The position numbers were made by a program, and so were the translations under genes. A stretch of DNA of 64,000 bases, from positions 1-64,000 of the forward strand of contig NZ_JACOQL010000002.1 of assembly GCF_014490725.1 (NCBI RefSeq). The letters are read 5' to 3'. A model generated the notes under the pieces. The model was not told the origin of the DNA and did not search any database. It saw nothing but the letters and a program-made list of their open reading frames with translations. Each line of letters starts with the position of its first letter. Within the stretch, counting starts at the first letter, position 1. This document shows, in pieces, positions 36,793-47,405 of this stretch. Origin of the DNA: Paracoccus amoyensis (GTDB taxonomy: Bacteria; Pseudomonadota; Alphaproteobacteria; Rhodobacterales; Rhodobacteraceae).

Positions 36793-37539
36793 TCACCCCT
36801 GGCTGTCAGCCGGTTTTTCCATTTCCTCTGTCGTCCCGGCGGCGTCATTGGCTGCATCTGAAAAGGGTTCCCCCTCATCGCCGCCATCGCGCAGCGGCGC
36901 CGGACCATCCTCATTGACCAGCTTGCGCATGGTCGGGCGGAAGGCGTCAACGCGTGTGGTGGCCAAGGTGACCGCATCCGCACCCGTATTCTGGGCCAGA
37001 TGCTCAGCCACCAGCTTGTGGCCCAGACCGTAGCCCGCCCATTTGCGGATATCGCCTTTGCCCTGGAACCAGCGCGCATGGTCATAATCCGGTCGCGCCC
37101 ATTCGTTCATCGCCTTGCGGGCAAGGCCCGTCGCCAGGGTCGTCACGTCCCACGGATCGGGCTTTCCACCCAGGACCTGCAGAACGAAATGCCCGGCCAG
37201 CCCCTCGCTGACCAGCGCCTCGCCCAGCGATTTGCCATAACCCGGCCCGTCCCACCGGATCAGGTGGTGCATCTGACGCACCAGCGTGCGAACGGTCAGC
37301 GCCGCATCAAAGCGGTCCGGGTTCACGGTCAGATAAACCACCCCGGCGGCAGGCGTATGGCCCGCCACGCCCCAGTCCGGGATCACGTCACTGCCGGCCC
37401 TGACGACCAGATCGAACCGGGGCAGATCAGCGCGCTCGGATACCTTTGCGACGGCATCCCGCGTGGCGGCACGAACCTCGCTCATCACCAGGGTGACGTC
37501 GTTACGAGAATTCAAAAAATGGATGTTCCAGACGGTCAT
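36793..37539 (-). CDS. DUF2268 protein with degenerate metalloprotease motif
   Basis: A 248-residue protein resembling DUF2268 predicted Zn-dependent proteases, which carry HExxH and a downstream 'EALVSEGLA'. Here the second block is intact ('LGEALVSEGLAGHF', Glu112), but the first reads 'LVRQMHHLIRW': Arg88-Gln89-x-x-His92 replaces the expected His-Glu-x-x-His. Catalysis by the usual mechanism looks lost. The acidic C-terminal tail is low-complexity. No clear Shine-Dalgarno is seen; ATG 37539 fits the conserved start of the domain. Confidence 0.7.
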   Translation of the reverse strand: MTVWNIHFLNSRNDVTLVMSEVRAATRDAVAKVSERADLPRFDLVVRAGSDVIPDWGVAGHTPAAGVVYLTVNPDRFDAALTVRTLVRQMHHLIRWDGPGYGKSLGEALVSEGLAGHFVLQVLGGKPDPWDVTTLATGLARKAMNEWARPDYDHARWFQGKGDIRKWAGYGLGHKLVAEHLAQNTGADAVTLATTRVDAFRPTMRKLVNEDGPAPLRDGGDEGEPFSDAANDAAGTTEEMEKPADSQG

Positions 37540-37737
37540 GGCGCGTATTTTCACAGGTTCAGCAGGACTGTTCCAGCCCAAAGCGTCGGTGCCGGATCAC
37601 TATCGGCGGAACGGCGCACTGACGACGGCTCGGTCAGAATGGCGCAGTGTCCATATCACCACGTTACGCCAGAAACTGCTGTGCAGCGCCCCGCTCACGC
37701 GACGGGCATCCATGATGCGAGTTACGCCTTTACGCCA

Positions 37738-38037
37738 TTACGGTGCATAAGGTCCGGGAAAAAAGATCGCCATCAACACCACGCCGCACAGCAGCAACAT
37801 CCAGGCCGCCATCGGCATCAACCGATCAAGGCGCGGCCCAAGTTCGGGATCACGAGTGCCCGCGGTGCCGAATATCAACGCCAGTATCCCCAAGATATAG
37901 GCGATGACCAGCACCCACGGATGGACATATACGACCCGCCCCTCTGGCCAGTGGGCTTCCTGATAAGCCCGGGTATGGGCGATAAGAAGGATAAACCCCA
38001 CAGAACAGAGGGTTTGATAGACGGAATAGAATTTCAC
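37738..38037 (-). CDS. Orphan small membrane protein
   Basis: A 99-residue protein with three hydrophobic stretches (about 9-22, 41-58 and 74-93) and charged loops ('RAYQEAHWPEGR', 'TRDPELGPRLDRL'). I do not recognise a family. It stands alone between the DUF2268 gene and ftsK, with 196-198 nt of featureless sequence on either side. Coding is supported by the regular membrane pattern and codon usage only. Confidence 0.6.
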   Translation of the reverse strand: MKFYSVYQTLCSVGFILLIAHTRAYQEAHWPEGRVVYVHPWVLVIAYILGILALIFGTAGTRDPELGPRLDRLMPMAAWMLLLCGVVLMAIFFPGPYAP

Positions 38038-38232
38038 CCAGATTTACCTTTTGGACAGAACCGCCAGCCGCACAGACCATCTGTGCATGACAATTCGCTG
38101 ATCGCCCATGGCCAGGCATCGCCCGATGCTCACTGTCCGATGCGGTTGGTTGGCACGACACAGGATGACCCGCCAACCGGCGGGGTGATCCATTCTGGTG
38201 CGCTCTCGCGGAACAGATCCGATGACAGCCCC

Positions 38233-40884
38233 TCACACTTCGGGGACCAGCACTTCCCGCTTGCCGACGTGGTTGGCGCTGCTGACGACGCCCTGCTCTT
38301 CCATCTGCTCGACGATCCGGGCGGCTTTGTTATATCCGATGGCCAGTTTGCGCTGGATATAGCTGGTCGAGCATTTGCGGTCGCGGGCCACGATCATGAC
38401 GGCCTGATCGTAAAGCTGATCGTCCCCGCCTTCGCCGCCGCCAAGACCCAGAACCGCGTCGATATCGGCCGCGATCTCATCTTCCGGCCCTTCGACAACG
38501 CCGGATTTATAGCTGGGCGGGCCAAAGGATTTCAGGTGGGTGACGACCTCCTCGACCTCTTCATCGCTGACGAAGGGGCCGTGGATACGGGTGATGCGGG
38601 CGCCGTTGCCCATGTAAAGCATGTCGCCCTGACCCAGCAATTGCTCGGCCCCTTGTTCGCCAAGGATGGTGCGGCTGTCGATTTTCGACGTCACCTGGAA
38701 GGAAATCCGGGTCGGGAAGTTCGCCTTGATCGTGCCGGTAATGACATCGACCGAAGGCCGCTGCGTCGCCATGATCAGGTGGATCCCCGAGGCCCGCGCC
38801 ATCTGGGCCAGACGCTGGATGCAGGCCTCGATTTCCTTGCCGGCGACCATCATCAGGTCGGCCATCTCGTCGACGATGACGACGATATAGGGGAAGGTCT
38901 CGGGCTGGAATTCCTCGGTCTCGAAGATCGGCTCGCCGGTGTCTTCGTCAAAACCGGTTTGGACCGTGCGCTTGAACATCTCGTTCTTGGACAGCGCCTC
39001 GCGGACGCGGCCGTTATAGCCTTCGATGTTGCGGACGCCCATCTTGGACATCTTGCGGTAACGCTCTTCCATCTCGCTGACGACCCATTTCAGCGCGACG
39101 ACGGCTTTTTTCGGGTCGGTGACGACGGGCGACAGCAGGTGCGGGATGCCGTCATAGACGGACAGTTCCAGCATCTTGGGGTCGATCATGATCAGGCGGC
39201 ATTCATCCGGCGTCAGCTTGTACAAGAGCGACAGGATCATCGTGTTGATGGCGACCGATTTACCCGAACCGGTGGTCCCTGCGATCAGCAAATGGGGCAT
39301 CTTGGCAAGGTTGGCGATCACCGGATCACCGCCAATATCCTTGCCAAGCGCCAAAGGCAAGGGGTGGCTGCCATCGCCAAAGGCGCGGGCTGCCAGAATT
39401 TCGCGCAGCACGACCTTTTCGCGGCGCTGGTTCGGCAATTCGATCCCGATCACGGTGCGGCCCGGCACGGTCGAAACACGTGCCGACAGCGCTGACATGG
39501 ATCGCGCAATATCGTCTGACAGACCGATCACGCGGCTGGCCTTCAGGCCCGGCGCGGGTTCCAACTCATAAAGCGTGACCACAGGGCCGGGGCGGACCTC
39601 GGTGATCTGGCCCTTGACGCCGTAATCGTCCAGCACTGCTTCCAGCATGCGGGCATTTTCCATCAGGGCTTCTTCGGAAATATGCGCCTGATCGGATTGC
39701 GCCGCCGCCGTCAGCAGCGACAAGGGCGGCCGCTCATACAACGAGGCGTTCTGATCAAAACGCAATTCCGGCTCTGCCTCTTTGCGGGCCTGCTGCGAAT
39801 GTGCCGTGGGCTTGCGGGCGGGCGGCACAACGACGCGCTGCGTATCCGCGCCAAAGGGGTTCGGCTGGGCCGGCTCGATCTGCTCATTCGGCTGCGGTTC
39901 AGCATGCCCGCCATCGCGGGTCAGGCGCGCGGTGACGGCCGCAAGGACCGACGATTTTCCGGCCCGTTCGCGGATCGCATCTGTGATGCGCCCACGGACC
40001 TGATCGGCCGAGGATGCATCGCCGTCATAATCCGCCACATCCCGCTCGATCAGCTCAGGCTCGGGCATGTCCTCTTCCAACTCGAAATAATCGGACTGAT
40101 TGGATTGCGGCTTGAGGCGCACAAAGGCACCGGCGCGGGCATCGGCTGGTTGCGCCGCGTCGGGCGCTGCGGCACGACGAGAGGCCGCAGCCTCGCGACG
40201 GGCTTTCCTGCGCTGTGCGACATTGGCGGATGCAGCCGCGCCCCGACCGGCAACCCGCATCGCCACATCAATGGCGGTAATCAGGCCGACGATGAACCGG
40301 CGCCATATCTGGCGCAGTTCAGCACGTTCAAAGCCAAGCACAAAGGCCGTCATGGCGAGAAAGCCGATCGCGACCAGGAACCCGGCCAGACGAATGCCGA
40401 TCTGCGCCTTGACGGGGATGATGTTCAGGATCGCCCCCATCATCATATCGCCGAAATGACCACCAAGACCGTAGCTTTGTTCCCATTCCGGGCCGGGGGT
40501 GATCGTGCTGCAATAAACCGACAGCAGCGCAATCGAAAATGGCACGAAAATCGCGCGCATGAAGCGGTATTCGCCGCGATGCAGGACAAGGCGCAGGCCC
40601 CAGACGATGGCCGCGACGACCCCCATCCACGACCCGTAACCCGCAATCATCATCAGGGGCGAGGCGATATAAGCACCAAAACTGCCCAGCATGTTTTCTG
40701 CCGGTTGATCGGTGGCGGACAGGAAACTGGGGTCGTTCGAGCTCCAACTGCCCAGCATCATCGCAATCAGAACGCCAAAGATCACCAGGCCTGCGCCCAG
40801 CAATTCCTTGCCCCGCCGCTCCAGCGCGGCCTGTGTGTTCTGATCGAAAAGCGGATCGCGACGTTTCGCCTGCCAGCTTGCCAT
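38233..40884 (-). CDS. ftsK: DNA translocase FtsK
   Basis: An 883-residue septal DNA pump that clears chromosomes from the division site and activates XerCD at dif. Four N-terminal transmembrane helices (about 30-190), a linker rich in Arg/Ala/Gln, then the RecA-like motor with Walker A '[12 protein letters not shown]' and Walker B '[12 protein letters not shown]', and a C-terminal gamma winged helix ('[20 protein letters not shown]') that reads KOPS sites. ATG 40884 has AAGGG spacing and starts 5 nt after the aminotransferase gene ends. Confidence 0.97.
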   Translation of the reverse strand: MASWQAKRRDPLFDQNTQAALERRGKELLGAGLVIFGVLIAMMLGSWSSNDPSFLSATDQPAENMLGSFGAYIASPLMMIAGYGSWMGVVAAIVWGLRLVLHRGEYRFMRAIFVPFSIALLSVYCSTITPGPEWEQSYGLGGHFGDMMMGAILNIIPVKAQIGIRLAGFLVAIGFLAMTAFVLGFERAELRQIWRRFIVGLITAIDVAMRVAGRGAAASANVAQRRKARREAAASRRAAAPDAAQPADARAGAFVRLKPQSNQSDYFELEEDMPEPELIERDVADYDGDASSADQVRGRITDAIRERAGKSSVLAAVTARLTRDGGHAEPQPNEQIEPAQPNPFGADTQRVVVPPARKPTAHSQQARKEAEPELRFDQNASLYERPPLSLLTAAAQSDQAHISEEALMENARMLEAVLDDYGVKGQITEVRPGPVVTLYELEPAPGLKASRVIGLSDDIARSMSALSARVSTVPGRTVIGIELPNQRREKVVLREILAARAFGDGSHPLPLALGKDIGGDPVIANLAKMPHLLIAGTTGSGKSVAINTMILSLLYKLTPDECRLIMIDPKMLELSVYDGIPHLLSPVVTDPKKAVVALKWVVSEMEERYRKMSKMGVRNIEGYNGRVREALSKNEMFKRTVQTGFDEDTGEPIFETEEFQPETFPYIVVIVDEMADLMMVAGKEIEACIQRLAQMARASGIHLIMATQRPSVDVITGTIKANFPTRISFQVTSKIDSRTILGEQGAEQLLGQGDMLYMGNGARITRIHGPFVSDEEVEEVVTHLKSFGPPSYKSGVVEGPEDEIAADIDAVLGLGGGEGGDDQLYDQAVMIVARDRKCSTSYIQRKLAIGYNKAARIVEQMEEQGVVSSANHVGKREVLVPEV

Positions 40885-40888
40885 TACG

Positions 40889-42094
40889 TCACCCTTCCCC
40901 GTCACCGTCATCATAAATTACTGCACGCAACCTCTGCAGGGCTGCTTCGGTTTGCTCCGCATCGGCAACCATGGCCACGCGGATATATCCCTTGCCGGGA
41001 TTATGTCCGTTCACATCGCGAGACAGATAGGCACCGGGCAGCACCTGAATGCCCGCCTGTGCCCACAGCTTTTTCGCGGCTTCCTCGCCATCGTCCACCG
41101 GCAGCCACAGGAAAAAGCCCCCCTCGATCGGCCGATATCCGGGCACATTGCCAAAGATACGATCTGCGATCTGGTATTTCTGCTGATAAAGTTCGCGGTT
41201 CCCGATGACGTAATCTTCGTCCGCCCATGCGCGCTCACTGACACGCTGATTGGGCAGCGGCACGGGCGCCCCTGTATAGCTGCGCAACTGTCGGATGGCA
41301 CGGGTGTTCTTTTCGCTGGCCACGACAAAGCCCGACCGCAACCCCGGCAGGCTAGAGCGTTTGGACAGCGAATTGAAAACCACCACGCGATCGCCAAGAC
41401 CCATGTCCGCAGCCACTTCCAGCGCACCTGGCGCGGGTTCGTCGCGATAGATCTCGGAATAGCATTCATCGGCAAAGATCAGGAAATCATGCGTCTCGGC
41501 CAGCTGGATCAGATCACGCAGATAGTCACGCCCTGCAATCGCGCCCTGCGGGTTCGCGGGCGAACACAGATAGGCAATCGCGGTGCGGTTCAGCACATCG
41601 GCAGGAAGGCCCGTGAAATTGGGTAAATGGTGGGTTTCAACGGTCGCAGGCACGAAAACCTGTTCCGCACCGACCGCAGCCGCCGCCACGGCATAAACCT
41701 GATAGAACGGGTTCGGGATCAGGATGGCGGGCGCCTGGCCGTTCTTCTGTTCCGGGCACAATGCAAGGGCCGCGTTGAACAACCCCTCGCGCGATCCATT
41801 CAGCGATGTGATTCGGCTGGTCGGGATATCCACGCCATAGCGCCGCTTCAACCACGCACTGATCGCGGCCAGCAGTTCCGGCGTGCCGTCGTTTGGCGGA
41901 TATTTCCCGTATTCGGCCAGCGACTGATTCAGCACCGGACCAACATAGTCGGGCATGGCATGCTTCGGCTCTCCGATGGTCAGAACCATCGGGATTTCCC
42001 CGTCCTTCAGACCGGGTTCGATACCAGACAGCAGCGCCCGCAAACGCGGAAACGCATAGTCCGGCAGGTTCGAAAACCGCTCGGGTAGTGCCAT
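40889..42094 (-). CDS. dapC: Class I/II aminotransferase, probably succinyl-diaminopimelate (DapC-type)
   Basis: A 401-residue PLP enzyme. The N-terminal '[16 protein letters not shown]' and '[14 protein letters not shown]' resemble DapC (N-succinyl-LL-diaminopimelate aminotransferase) of Bordetella-type bacteria, which feeds lysine and peptidoglycan synthesis. Also visible are '[16 protein letters not shown]', '[10 protein letters not shown]', '[17 protein letters not shown]' and the PLP lysine in '[15 protein letters not shown]'. Adjacent to ftsK. The substrate assignment is inferred from similarity; another amino acid specificity is possible. Confidence 0.82.
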   Translation of the reverse strand: MALPERFSNLPDYAFPRLRALLSGIEPGLKDGEIPMVLTIGEPKHAMPDYVGPVLNQSLAEYGKYPPNDGTPELLAAISAWLKRRYGVDIPTSRITSLNGSREGLFNAALALCPEQKNGQAPAILIPNPFYQVYAVAAAAVGAEQVFVPATVETHHLPNFTGLPADVLNRTAIAYLCSPANPQGAIAGRDYLRDLIQLAETHDFLIFADECYSEIYRDEPAPGALEVAADMGLGDRVVVFNSLSKRSSLPGLRSGFVVASEKNTRAIRQLRSYTGAPVPLPNQRVSERAWADEDYVIGNRELYQQKYQIADRIFGNVPGYRPIEGGFFLWLPVDDGEEAAKKLWAQAGIQVLPGAYLSRDVNGHNPGKGYIRVAMVADAEQTEAALQRLRAVIYDDGDGEG

Positions 42095-42207
42095 ATCTGC
42101 CTCGCTCTCGGGGTCTTTGCCCCGTTTATTACTGTGAACTTTAACGTGAACATGGGGATGCGTCCAGCCAAAGCCGGTGCCAACAGCACGGAAGCGTTGC
42201 GAAATGT

Positions 42208-43548
42208 TCAGTCGCTGGCCAATGCGGCTTCGGCACCGGCCGCCACACGCAGCAAATGCCGGTCGCGTCCCGTCTGCCCCATGATCGAGATTCCGCAACC
42301 CGGTTGCCCTGTCGGCAGCGTCACCGTGGGCAGGTTCAGCAGGTTTCCGATGCGGGTATTTCGCAATGTCAGCAGATTGGCGCGGACAAAATATGCATCA
42401 TCATCCAGCAAACGCTGGGCATTGGGCGGCAGGATCGGGACGGTCGGCACAAGAACAGCGTCAAAGCTGGCGGTGACTTCACGGAACCATTTGCGCCGGA
42501 TGCGGGTCAGGCTTTCCCAGGCAAAAACGTAATCGGGGGCGCTGACCTCGGCCCCGCCACGAAAACGTTCCAGGATCGGCTTCCACATCAGTTCCGGCGC
42601 ATCTTCGATCTGATCGCGCCAGATGCCATAGGCTTCGGGGGCAAACAGGGTCGCCGACAGCGGCATCGCCTTGGCGACCCAATCCGATGACACACGTTCG
42701 ATTCTGGCGCCAGCCCTGGCCAGACGATCCACCGCATCCTCGAAAGCGGCGACCGGCTCGTCCTCGGCATCCGCGAACGGCACCCCTTCCAGCACCATCA
42801 GGCGGCGGCCCTGCATGTTTGCGCCGGCCAGATCAACCGCGCGATCTTCTGCCATCAGCGCAAACAACTCGGCACAGTCTTCAACCGTGCGGGCAATCGG
42901 GCCAACAGTGTCGAATTTGCGGCACAGGGGCACGACGCCCTTTTCCGGCAGACTGTTATGCGTTGGCTTGAAGCCGACAAGCCCGTTCCACGCCGCGGGC
43001 ACGCGGATCGAACCGCCGGTATCCGAACCGATGGCCGCCGCTGCGATGCCCATGGCCACCGATACAGCCGCCCCCGAGGAGGAGCCGCCGGGGGCAAGAT
43101 CGGGATCCAGCGCATTCGGCGGGGTCGCAGTGCTTGGGTTCAGGCCCAGCCCGGAAAAGGCCAGTTCGGTCATATGCGTCTTGCCCAGGCACAAGACGCC
43201 TTCACGCGCGGCACGGGCAAGAACGGTGGCATCCTTGCGCGGGACGCGACCTTCCAACAGCTTCGAACCCGCCTCGGTCAGGGTGCCGCCGCTGTCGATA
43301 TTGTCTTTCCAGCTGATCGCAACCCCATCAAGGATACCATAGCGCAGCTCGGCCTTGGCCCGGTCATGCGCCGCAATCGCACCGGAACGGGCGCGGGTTT
43401 CCGTGATCCGCGCATAGATGCGTTTGCTGTAGGGATGGCTTTTGGCGGCGGCCAGATAAGCCTCGGTCTGGTCGATCGGGTCCAACAGGCCCGCCATGAT
43501 CGCCCGCCCCTGTTCGGTGGCGGAGGCCCGCAGCCAATCCTTGCCCAT
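42208..43548 (-). CDS. Amidase-signature family hydrolase
   Basis: A 446-residue amidase-signature enzyme with the Ser-cisSer-Lys triad: Lys81 ('SWKDNIDSGG'), the cis-serine in 'GGSSSG' (154-159) and nucleophile Ser180 ('GSDTGGSIRVPAAW'). It hydrolyses an amide; specificity is not readable. It is not GatA: it is stand-alone and the C-terminal part differs. The ATG follows the DUF1674 stop after 2 nt, so the two are co-transcribed. Confidence 0.88.
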   Translation of the reverse strand: MGKDWLRASATEQGRAIMAGLLDPIDQTEAYLAAAKSHPYSKRIYARITETRARSGAIAAHDRAKAELRYGILDGVAISWKDNIDSGGTLTEAGSKLLEGRVPRKDATVLARAAREGVLCLGKTHMTELAFSGLGLNPSTATPPNALDPDLAPGGSSSGAAVSVAMGIAAAAIGSDTGGSIRVPAAWNGLVGFKPTHNSLPEKGVVPLCRKFDTVGPIARTVEDCAELFALMAEDRAVDLAGANMQGRRLMVLEGVPFADAEDEPVAAFEDAVDRLARAGARIERVSSDWVAKAMPLSATLFAPEAYGIWRDQIEDAPELMWKPILERFRGGAEVSAPDYVFAWESLTRIRRKWFREVTASFDAVLVPTVPILPPNAQRLLDDDAYFVRANLLTLRNTRIGNLLNLPTVTLPTGQPGCGISIMGQTGRDRHLLRVAAGAEAALASD

Positions 43549-43550
43549 GT

Positions 43551-43727
43551 TCAGAAATCCACCGCGAGGCCGTTCTTTTCATAGTCGCCATAGCGAACCG
43601 GTTCGGGGCCATCGCGCCCGCCATATTCCGTTGGCAGAGGGGCATTTTTCGCGGCTTTCTTGCGCCGTTCTTCGGCTTCGGCAAGGGCGCGTTGCGCTTC
43701 GGGCGGCAATTCTGGTCGATCACTCAT
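43551..43727 (-). CDS. DUF1674 protein (succinate dehydrogenase assembly factor 4-like)
   Basis: A 58-residue protein. The N-terminus is 'MSDRPELPPEAQRALAEAEE', and the C-terminal SDHAF4/DUF1674 signature is 'EYGGRDGPEPVRYGDYEKNG' then 'LAVDF'. SDHAF4 relatives bind flavinylated SdhA and protect it during complex II assembly. The ATG is preceded by GAGGG at suitable spacing. It is the first gene of a two-gene unit with the amidase. Confidence 0.9.
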   Translation of the reverse strand: MSDRPELPPEAQRALAEAEERRKKAAKNAPLPTEYGGRDGPEPVRYGDYEKNGLAVDF

Positions 43728-43797
43728 GGAAACATCCCTCGACAGGGCTTATGGGTCCGGTTCAGTCTTGACCAAGACTTAGGCGAAGGAAAGCGAT

Positions 43798-45051
43798 TTG
43801 GCAAAGCCAGGGAAAGATTTGGCGCGACAAGGTGCGTTGCGTTTGCTGCAAGGGGTTCGCGAGGGGCAGTCCCTGTCGGATCAGTCAGGCGTGCTGAAAA
43901 GGCTGCTACCTGCCGATCAGGCCCGCGCCGGACGGCTGGCGGCCGAGACCTTGCGCCATATGGACCGCGCCGATGAGGTGTTGCAGGTCTATGTCAATCG
44001 CAAGCCCGCACCGCAGGTCTTGGACGTGCTGCGCCTTGCCACGGTGGAATTGCTGGAACTGGGCGGTGCCGCGCATGGCGTCGTGGATGCCGCGGTCGAA
44101 CTGACCCGCGCCCAGGGCAAAAAGGGTGCGGCGGCAGCAGGCATGGTCAATGCCGTGCTGCGCAAGGTGTCGCAGCATCAGGGTTGGGCCGACATTACCC
44201 CGCAAGAATTGCCCGACTGGTTGCGCGATTCGATCAGCGACGCTTATGGCGAAGAGACCACACTGGCCATCGAGGCCGCGCATCAGGCCGGCGCACCGTT
44301 GGACCTGACCCTGAAAGCGGCGGGCGATGTGCCCGGTGCGGAGCCGCTGCCGACCGGCTCGCTGCGCATCACCGGGCCGGTTCAGGTCTCGGCGCTGCCG
44401 GGCTTTGCGCAGGGCGACTGGTGGGTGCAAGACGCCGCCGCCGCAATTCCGGTGCGCATGCTGGACCCGCAGTCGGGCGAAAAGATCGCCGATCTTTGCG
44501 CCGCGCCGGGCGGCAAGACGCTGCAACTGGCCGCCGCCGGTGCGCAGGTCACAGCGGTTGATATCAGCGCGGCGCGTCTGCGGCGCGTGGCCGAAAACCT
44601 GGAGCGTTGCCAGCTTTCTGCCGAACTGGTTGCGGCCGATGTGCTGGAATGGCAGCCCGATGGCCGGTTGGACGCGATCCTTCTGGACGCGCCCTGTTCG
44701 GCCACGGGAACGATTCGCCGCCACCCCGACCTGCCCTATCTGCGCGATGGCAGCGGCATTTCCGCATTGGTCGATCTGCAGGCCCGTATGATCGACCATG
44801 CCATTGCCCTGCTGCCGCCGGGCGGTCGTCTGGTCTATGCCGTCTGTTCGCTTTTGCCCGACGAAGGCGAAGCGCAGATTGCCGCCGCGCAAGCCCGTTA
44901 TCCGGGCCTGACCGTGGAAACGCCGGATCTGCCGGGAATTGATCCCGATTGGATCACGCCCGAAGGCGGCATCCGCCTGCGTCCCGATTACTGGGCAGAA
45001 CGGGGCGGAATGGACGGCTTTTTCATCGCACGGCTGCGAAAGCCCGCATGA
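43798..45051 (+). CDS. rsmB: RsmB/NOP-family RNA (cytosine-5)-methyltransferase
   Basis: A 417-residue SAM-dependent methyltransferase, probably the 16S rRNA m5C967 enzyme. An N-terminal NusB-like RNA-binding region (about 1-130) precedes the Rossmann domain with 'DLCAAPGGKTLQLAAAGAQVTAVD'-type SAM site, split over residues 231-254. The two catalytic cysteines are Cys300 in 'DAPCSATGT' and Cys350 in 'VCSLLPDEGE'. A TTG start with GAAGGAA upstream best fits. It is divergent from DUF1674. Confidence 0.92.
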   Translation: MAKPGKDLARQGALRLLQGVREGQSLSDQSGVLKRLLPADQARAGRLAAETLRHMDRADEVLQVYVNRKPAPQVLDVLRLATVELLELGGAAHGVVDAAVELTRAQGKKGAAAAGMVNAVLRKVSQHQGWADITPQELPDWLRDSISDAYGEETTLAIEAAHQAGAPLDLTLKAAGDVPGAEPLPTGSLRITGPVQVSALPGFAQGDWWVQDAAAAIPVRMLDPQSGEKIADLCAAPGGKTLQLAAAGAQVTAVDISAARLRRVAENLERCQLSAELVAADVLEWQPDGRLDAILLDAPCSATGTIRRHPDLPYLRDGSGISALVDLQARMIDHAIALLPPGGRLVYAVCSLLPDEGEAQIAAAQARYPGLTVETPDLPGIDPDWITPEGGIRLRPDYWAERGGMDGFFIARLRKPA

Positions 45052-45113
45052 CGCTGGACCTTCGGCCCTCGGGGCGCTAGTTGACCGGGCAAAGCCAGAT
45101 ACGAGGCCCTGCC

Positions 45114-46703
45114 ATGACCCGTCCATGCGCCCTGCGGCGTGCTTTGATTTCCGTTTCCGACAAAACCGGCATGATTGACTTTGCCCGCAAGCTGTCCACG
45201 CGCGGTGTCGAGATCCTGTCAACTGGCGGCAGCGCCAAGACGCTGCGCGAGGCGGGTGTTCCCGTCATCGATGTCGCCGATGTCACGGGTTTTCCCGAGA
45301 TGATGGATGGCCGGGTCAAGACATTGCATCCCGCCGTGCATGGCGGATTGCTGGCCCTGCGCGACAATGACGAACATCAGGAAGCCGCGCGACTGCACGA
45401 TATCGGCATGATCGACCTGCTGGTGGTGAACCTGTATCCGTTCGAAGAAACCGTCGCCAAGGGCGCCGATTATGACGAATGCATCGAGAATATCGACATT
45501 GGCGGCCCCGCGATGATCCGCGCCGCGGCCAAGAACCACGCCTTTGTCACAACCATCGTCGATGTGCAGGACTACGATGCCCTGCTGCGCGAGCTGGACG
45601 AAAACGACGATCACACCACGCTGGAGTTCCGCCAGCGTCAGGCGCAGATCGCCTATGCCCGCACCGCAGCCTATGACGCGGCTGTTTCCAACTGGATGGC
45701 GGACGCGATCGGGCAGGAAACACCGCGCCGCCGCGCCTTTGCCGGAACGTTGGCGCAACCGCTGCGCTATGGCGAAAACCCGCATCAGGCTGCTGCGTTC
45801 TATACCACCGGCGAATCGCGTCCCGGCGTTGCCACGGCGCGTCAGTGGCAAGGCAAGGAACTGTCCTACAACAACATCAACGATACCGACGCAGCCTTTG
45901 AGCTGGTGGCCGAATTCGATCCGTCCCAGGGTCCGGCCTGCGCCATCATCAAACACGCCAACCCCTGCGGCGTGGCGCGTGGTGACAGTGCGATCGACGC
46001 CTATCGCCGCGCCTTTGATTGCGACCGAACCTCGGCCTTTGGTGGGATCGTGGCGCTGAACCAGCCGCTGGACGGCCCGACGGCGGAAGAAATCGTGAAG
46101 ATCTTCACCGAAGTCGTCATCGCCCCGGACGCGAATGACGAGGCCAAGCAGATCTTTGCCGCCAAGAAAAACCTGCGCCTGCTGACGACGGGCGGCCTGC
46201 CGGACCCGCAGGCGGGCGGCCTGACCTTCCGTCAGGTTGCAGGCGGCTTTCTGGTGCAGGGGCGCGACAACGGCCATGTCGGATTGGGCGATCTGAAAAT
46301 CGTGACCGAACGCCAGCCTTCGCAGGACGAACTGAACGACCTGCTGTTTGCGTGGACCGTGGCCAAGCATGTCAAATCGAACGCCATCGTCTATGCCAAA
46401 GATCTGGCGACCGTCGGTATTGGCGCCGGTCAGATGAGCCGTGTGGACAGCACCCGCATCGGTCGCCGCAAATCCGAAGACATGGCCGAAATCCTTGGCC
46501 TGTCCGAACCGTTGACCAATGGTGCGGCAGTTGCGTCGGACGCATTCTTCCCCTTTGCCGACGGGATCGAGGCTTTGGCCGAAGCCGGTGCCAGGTCGGT
46601 CATCCAACCGGGCGGGTCGATGCGCGATAACGAGGTGATTGCCACCGCCAACCGTCTGGGTCTGGCAATGGTCTTTACCGGTCAAAGGCATTTCCGTCAC
46701 TGA
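45114..46703 (+). CDS. purH: Bifunctional AICAR transformylase / IMP cyclohydrolase
   Basis: A 529-residue enzyme for the last two steps of purine synthesis. The N-terminal IMP cyclohydrolase (MGS-like) domain has '[15 protein letters not shown]', '[15 protein letters not shown]' and '[15 protein letters not shown]'; the AICARFT domain has '[14 protein letters not shown]', 'KHANPCGVA', '[12 protein letters not shown]' and '[11 protein letters not shown]'. GAGG precedes the ATG; the stop overlaps lspA (TGATG). Confidence 0.97.
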   Translation: MTRPCALRRALISVSDKTGMIDFARKLSTRGVEILSTGGSAKTLREAGVPVIDVADVTGFPEMMDGRVKTLHPAVHGGLLALRDNDEHQEAARLHDIGMIDLLVVNLYPFEETVAKGADYDECIENIDIGGPAMIRAAAKNHAFVTTIVDVQDYDALLRELDENDDHTTLEFRQRQAQIAYARTAAYDAAVSNWMADAIGQETPRRRAFAGTLAQPLRYGENPHQAAAFYTTGESRPGVATARQWQGKELSYNNINDTDAAFELVAEFDPSQGPACAIIKHANPCGVARGDSAIDAYRRAFDCDRTSAFGGIVALNQPLDGPTAEEIVKIFTEVVIAPDANDEAKQIFAAKKNLRLLTTGGLPDPQAGGLTFRQVAGGFLVQGRDNGHVGLGDLKIVTERQPSQDELNDLLFAWTVAKHVKSNAIVYAKDLATVGIGAGQMSRVDSTRIGRRKSEDMAEILGLSEPLTNGAAVASDAFFPFADGIEALAEAGARSVIQPGGSMRDNEVIATANRLGLAMVFTGQRHFRH

Positions 46704-47374
46704 TGCAACACGAGCTTCCCTTAGATCAGGCGGACAAGCCCGCCCTCCAGCCCAAGGCCACCCGGCCACGGGCCCCGCGCAAGCCCAAACCGCCTGTGCG
46801 CACGAACATGCGGCTGGTGATCTGGATCACCACCGCCATTATCCTGCTGGATCAGGTGCTGAAATATTATGTGGTCCACGTCTTGCGGCTGGATCAGCTG
46901 CGCGAAATCGACGTGCTGCCGCCATGGTTGAACCTGCGGATGGCGTGGAATCAGGGCGTGAATTTCGGGCTGATGTCGTCGGAAAACACCGCAACCAAAT
47001 GGATTCTGGTCGTGGTCGCGGCGGTGATCGTGATATGGGTCTGGGTCTGGATCTGGCGCAGCAATGCCAGCCGTTTGGCCCAGATCGCTGCCGGATTGCT
47101 GATCGGCGGTGCCATCGGCAATGTCATCGACCGCATCTATTACGGCGCGGTCGCCGATTTCCTCAACATGTCGCTGCCGAATTGGTCAAACCCCTACAGC
47201 TTCAACGTCGCCGATATCGCGATTTTCGCGGGTGCCATCGGGCTGGTCCTGATGCCGCAGAAGAAACCGGAACCGGTCAAGGCCACGCGCAAGGCGGCGC
47301 CGAAAAGCGGCAGAACGACGCCAAAATCGGCTGCTGGCGACAACACCCGTGACGGCGCGGATAATTCGCGTTAG
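46703..47374 (+). CDS. lspA: Lipoprotein signal peptidase with extended termini
   Basis: A 223-residue membrane aspartyl protease (signal peptidase II) that removes lipoprotein signal peptides. Four helices; catalytic aspartates in 'GGAIGNVIDRI' and 'NVADIAIFAG'. Two extensions lengthen it beyond the usual ~160: about 35 N-terminal residues rich in Pro/Arg/Lys and a basic C-terminal tail of about 40. It is coupled to purH. The next gene encodes a predicted lipoprotein substrate. Confidence 0.94.
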   Translation: MQHELPLDQADKPALQPKATRPRAPRKPKPPVRTNMRLVIWITTAIILLDQVLKYYVVHVLRLDQLREIDVLPPWLNLRMAWNQGVNFGLMSSENTATKWILVVVAAVIVIWVWVWIWRSNASRLAQIAAGLLIGGAIGNVIDRIYYGAVADFLNMSLPNWSNPYSFNVADIAIFAGAIGLVLMPQKKPEPVKATRKAAPKSGRTTPKSAAGDNTRDGADNSR

Positions 47375-47405
47375 AACAAGCGCAACGAAAGGTAAGGGAC
47401 AGGTC

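Noticed and set aside
38160-38200. CCCGCC/GGCGGG hairpin as the ftsK terminator
   Set aside because: A stable stem exists, but it has no U-tract on the minus strand.
37000-39495. 831-codon plus-strand open frame
   Set aside because: It is antisense to ftsK and the DUF2268 gene, with a His/Asp/Gly-rich low-complexity translation and no recognisable domain; a GC-driven shadow.
39682-41208. 508-codon plus-strand open frame
   Set aside because: Antisense to ftsK and the aminotransferase gene, no motifs.
42208-43548. GatA of the tRNA amidotransferase
   Set aside because: The amidase signature is present, but there is no gatB/gatC context and flanking motifs differ.
45219-46769. 516-codon minus-strand open frame
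   Set aside because: Antisense to purH, which is unambiguous; shadow frame.
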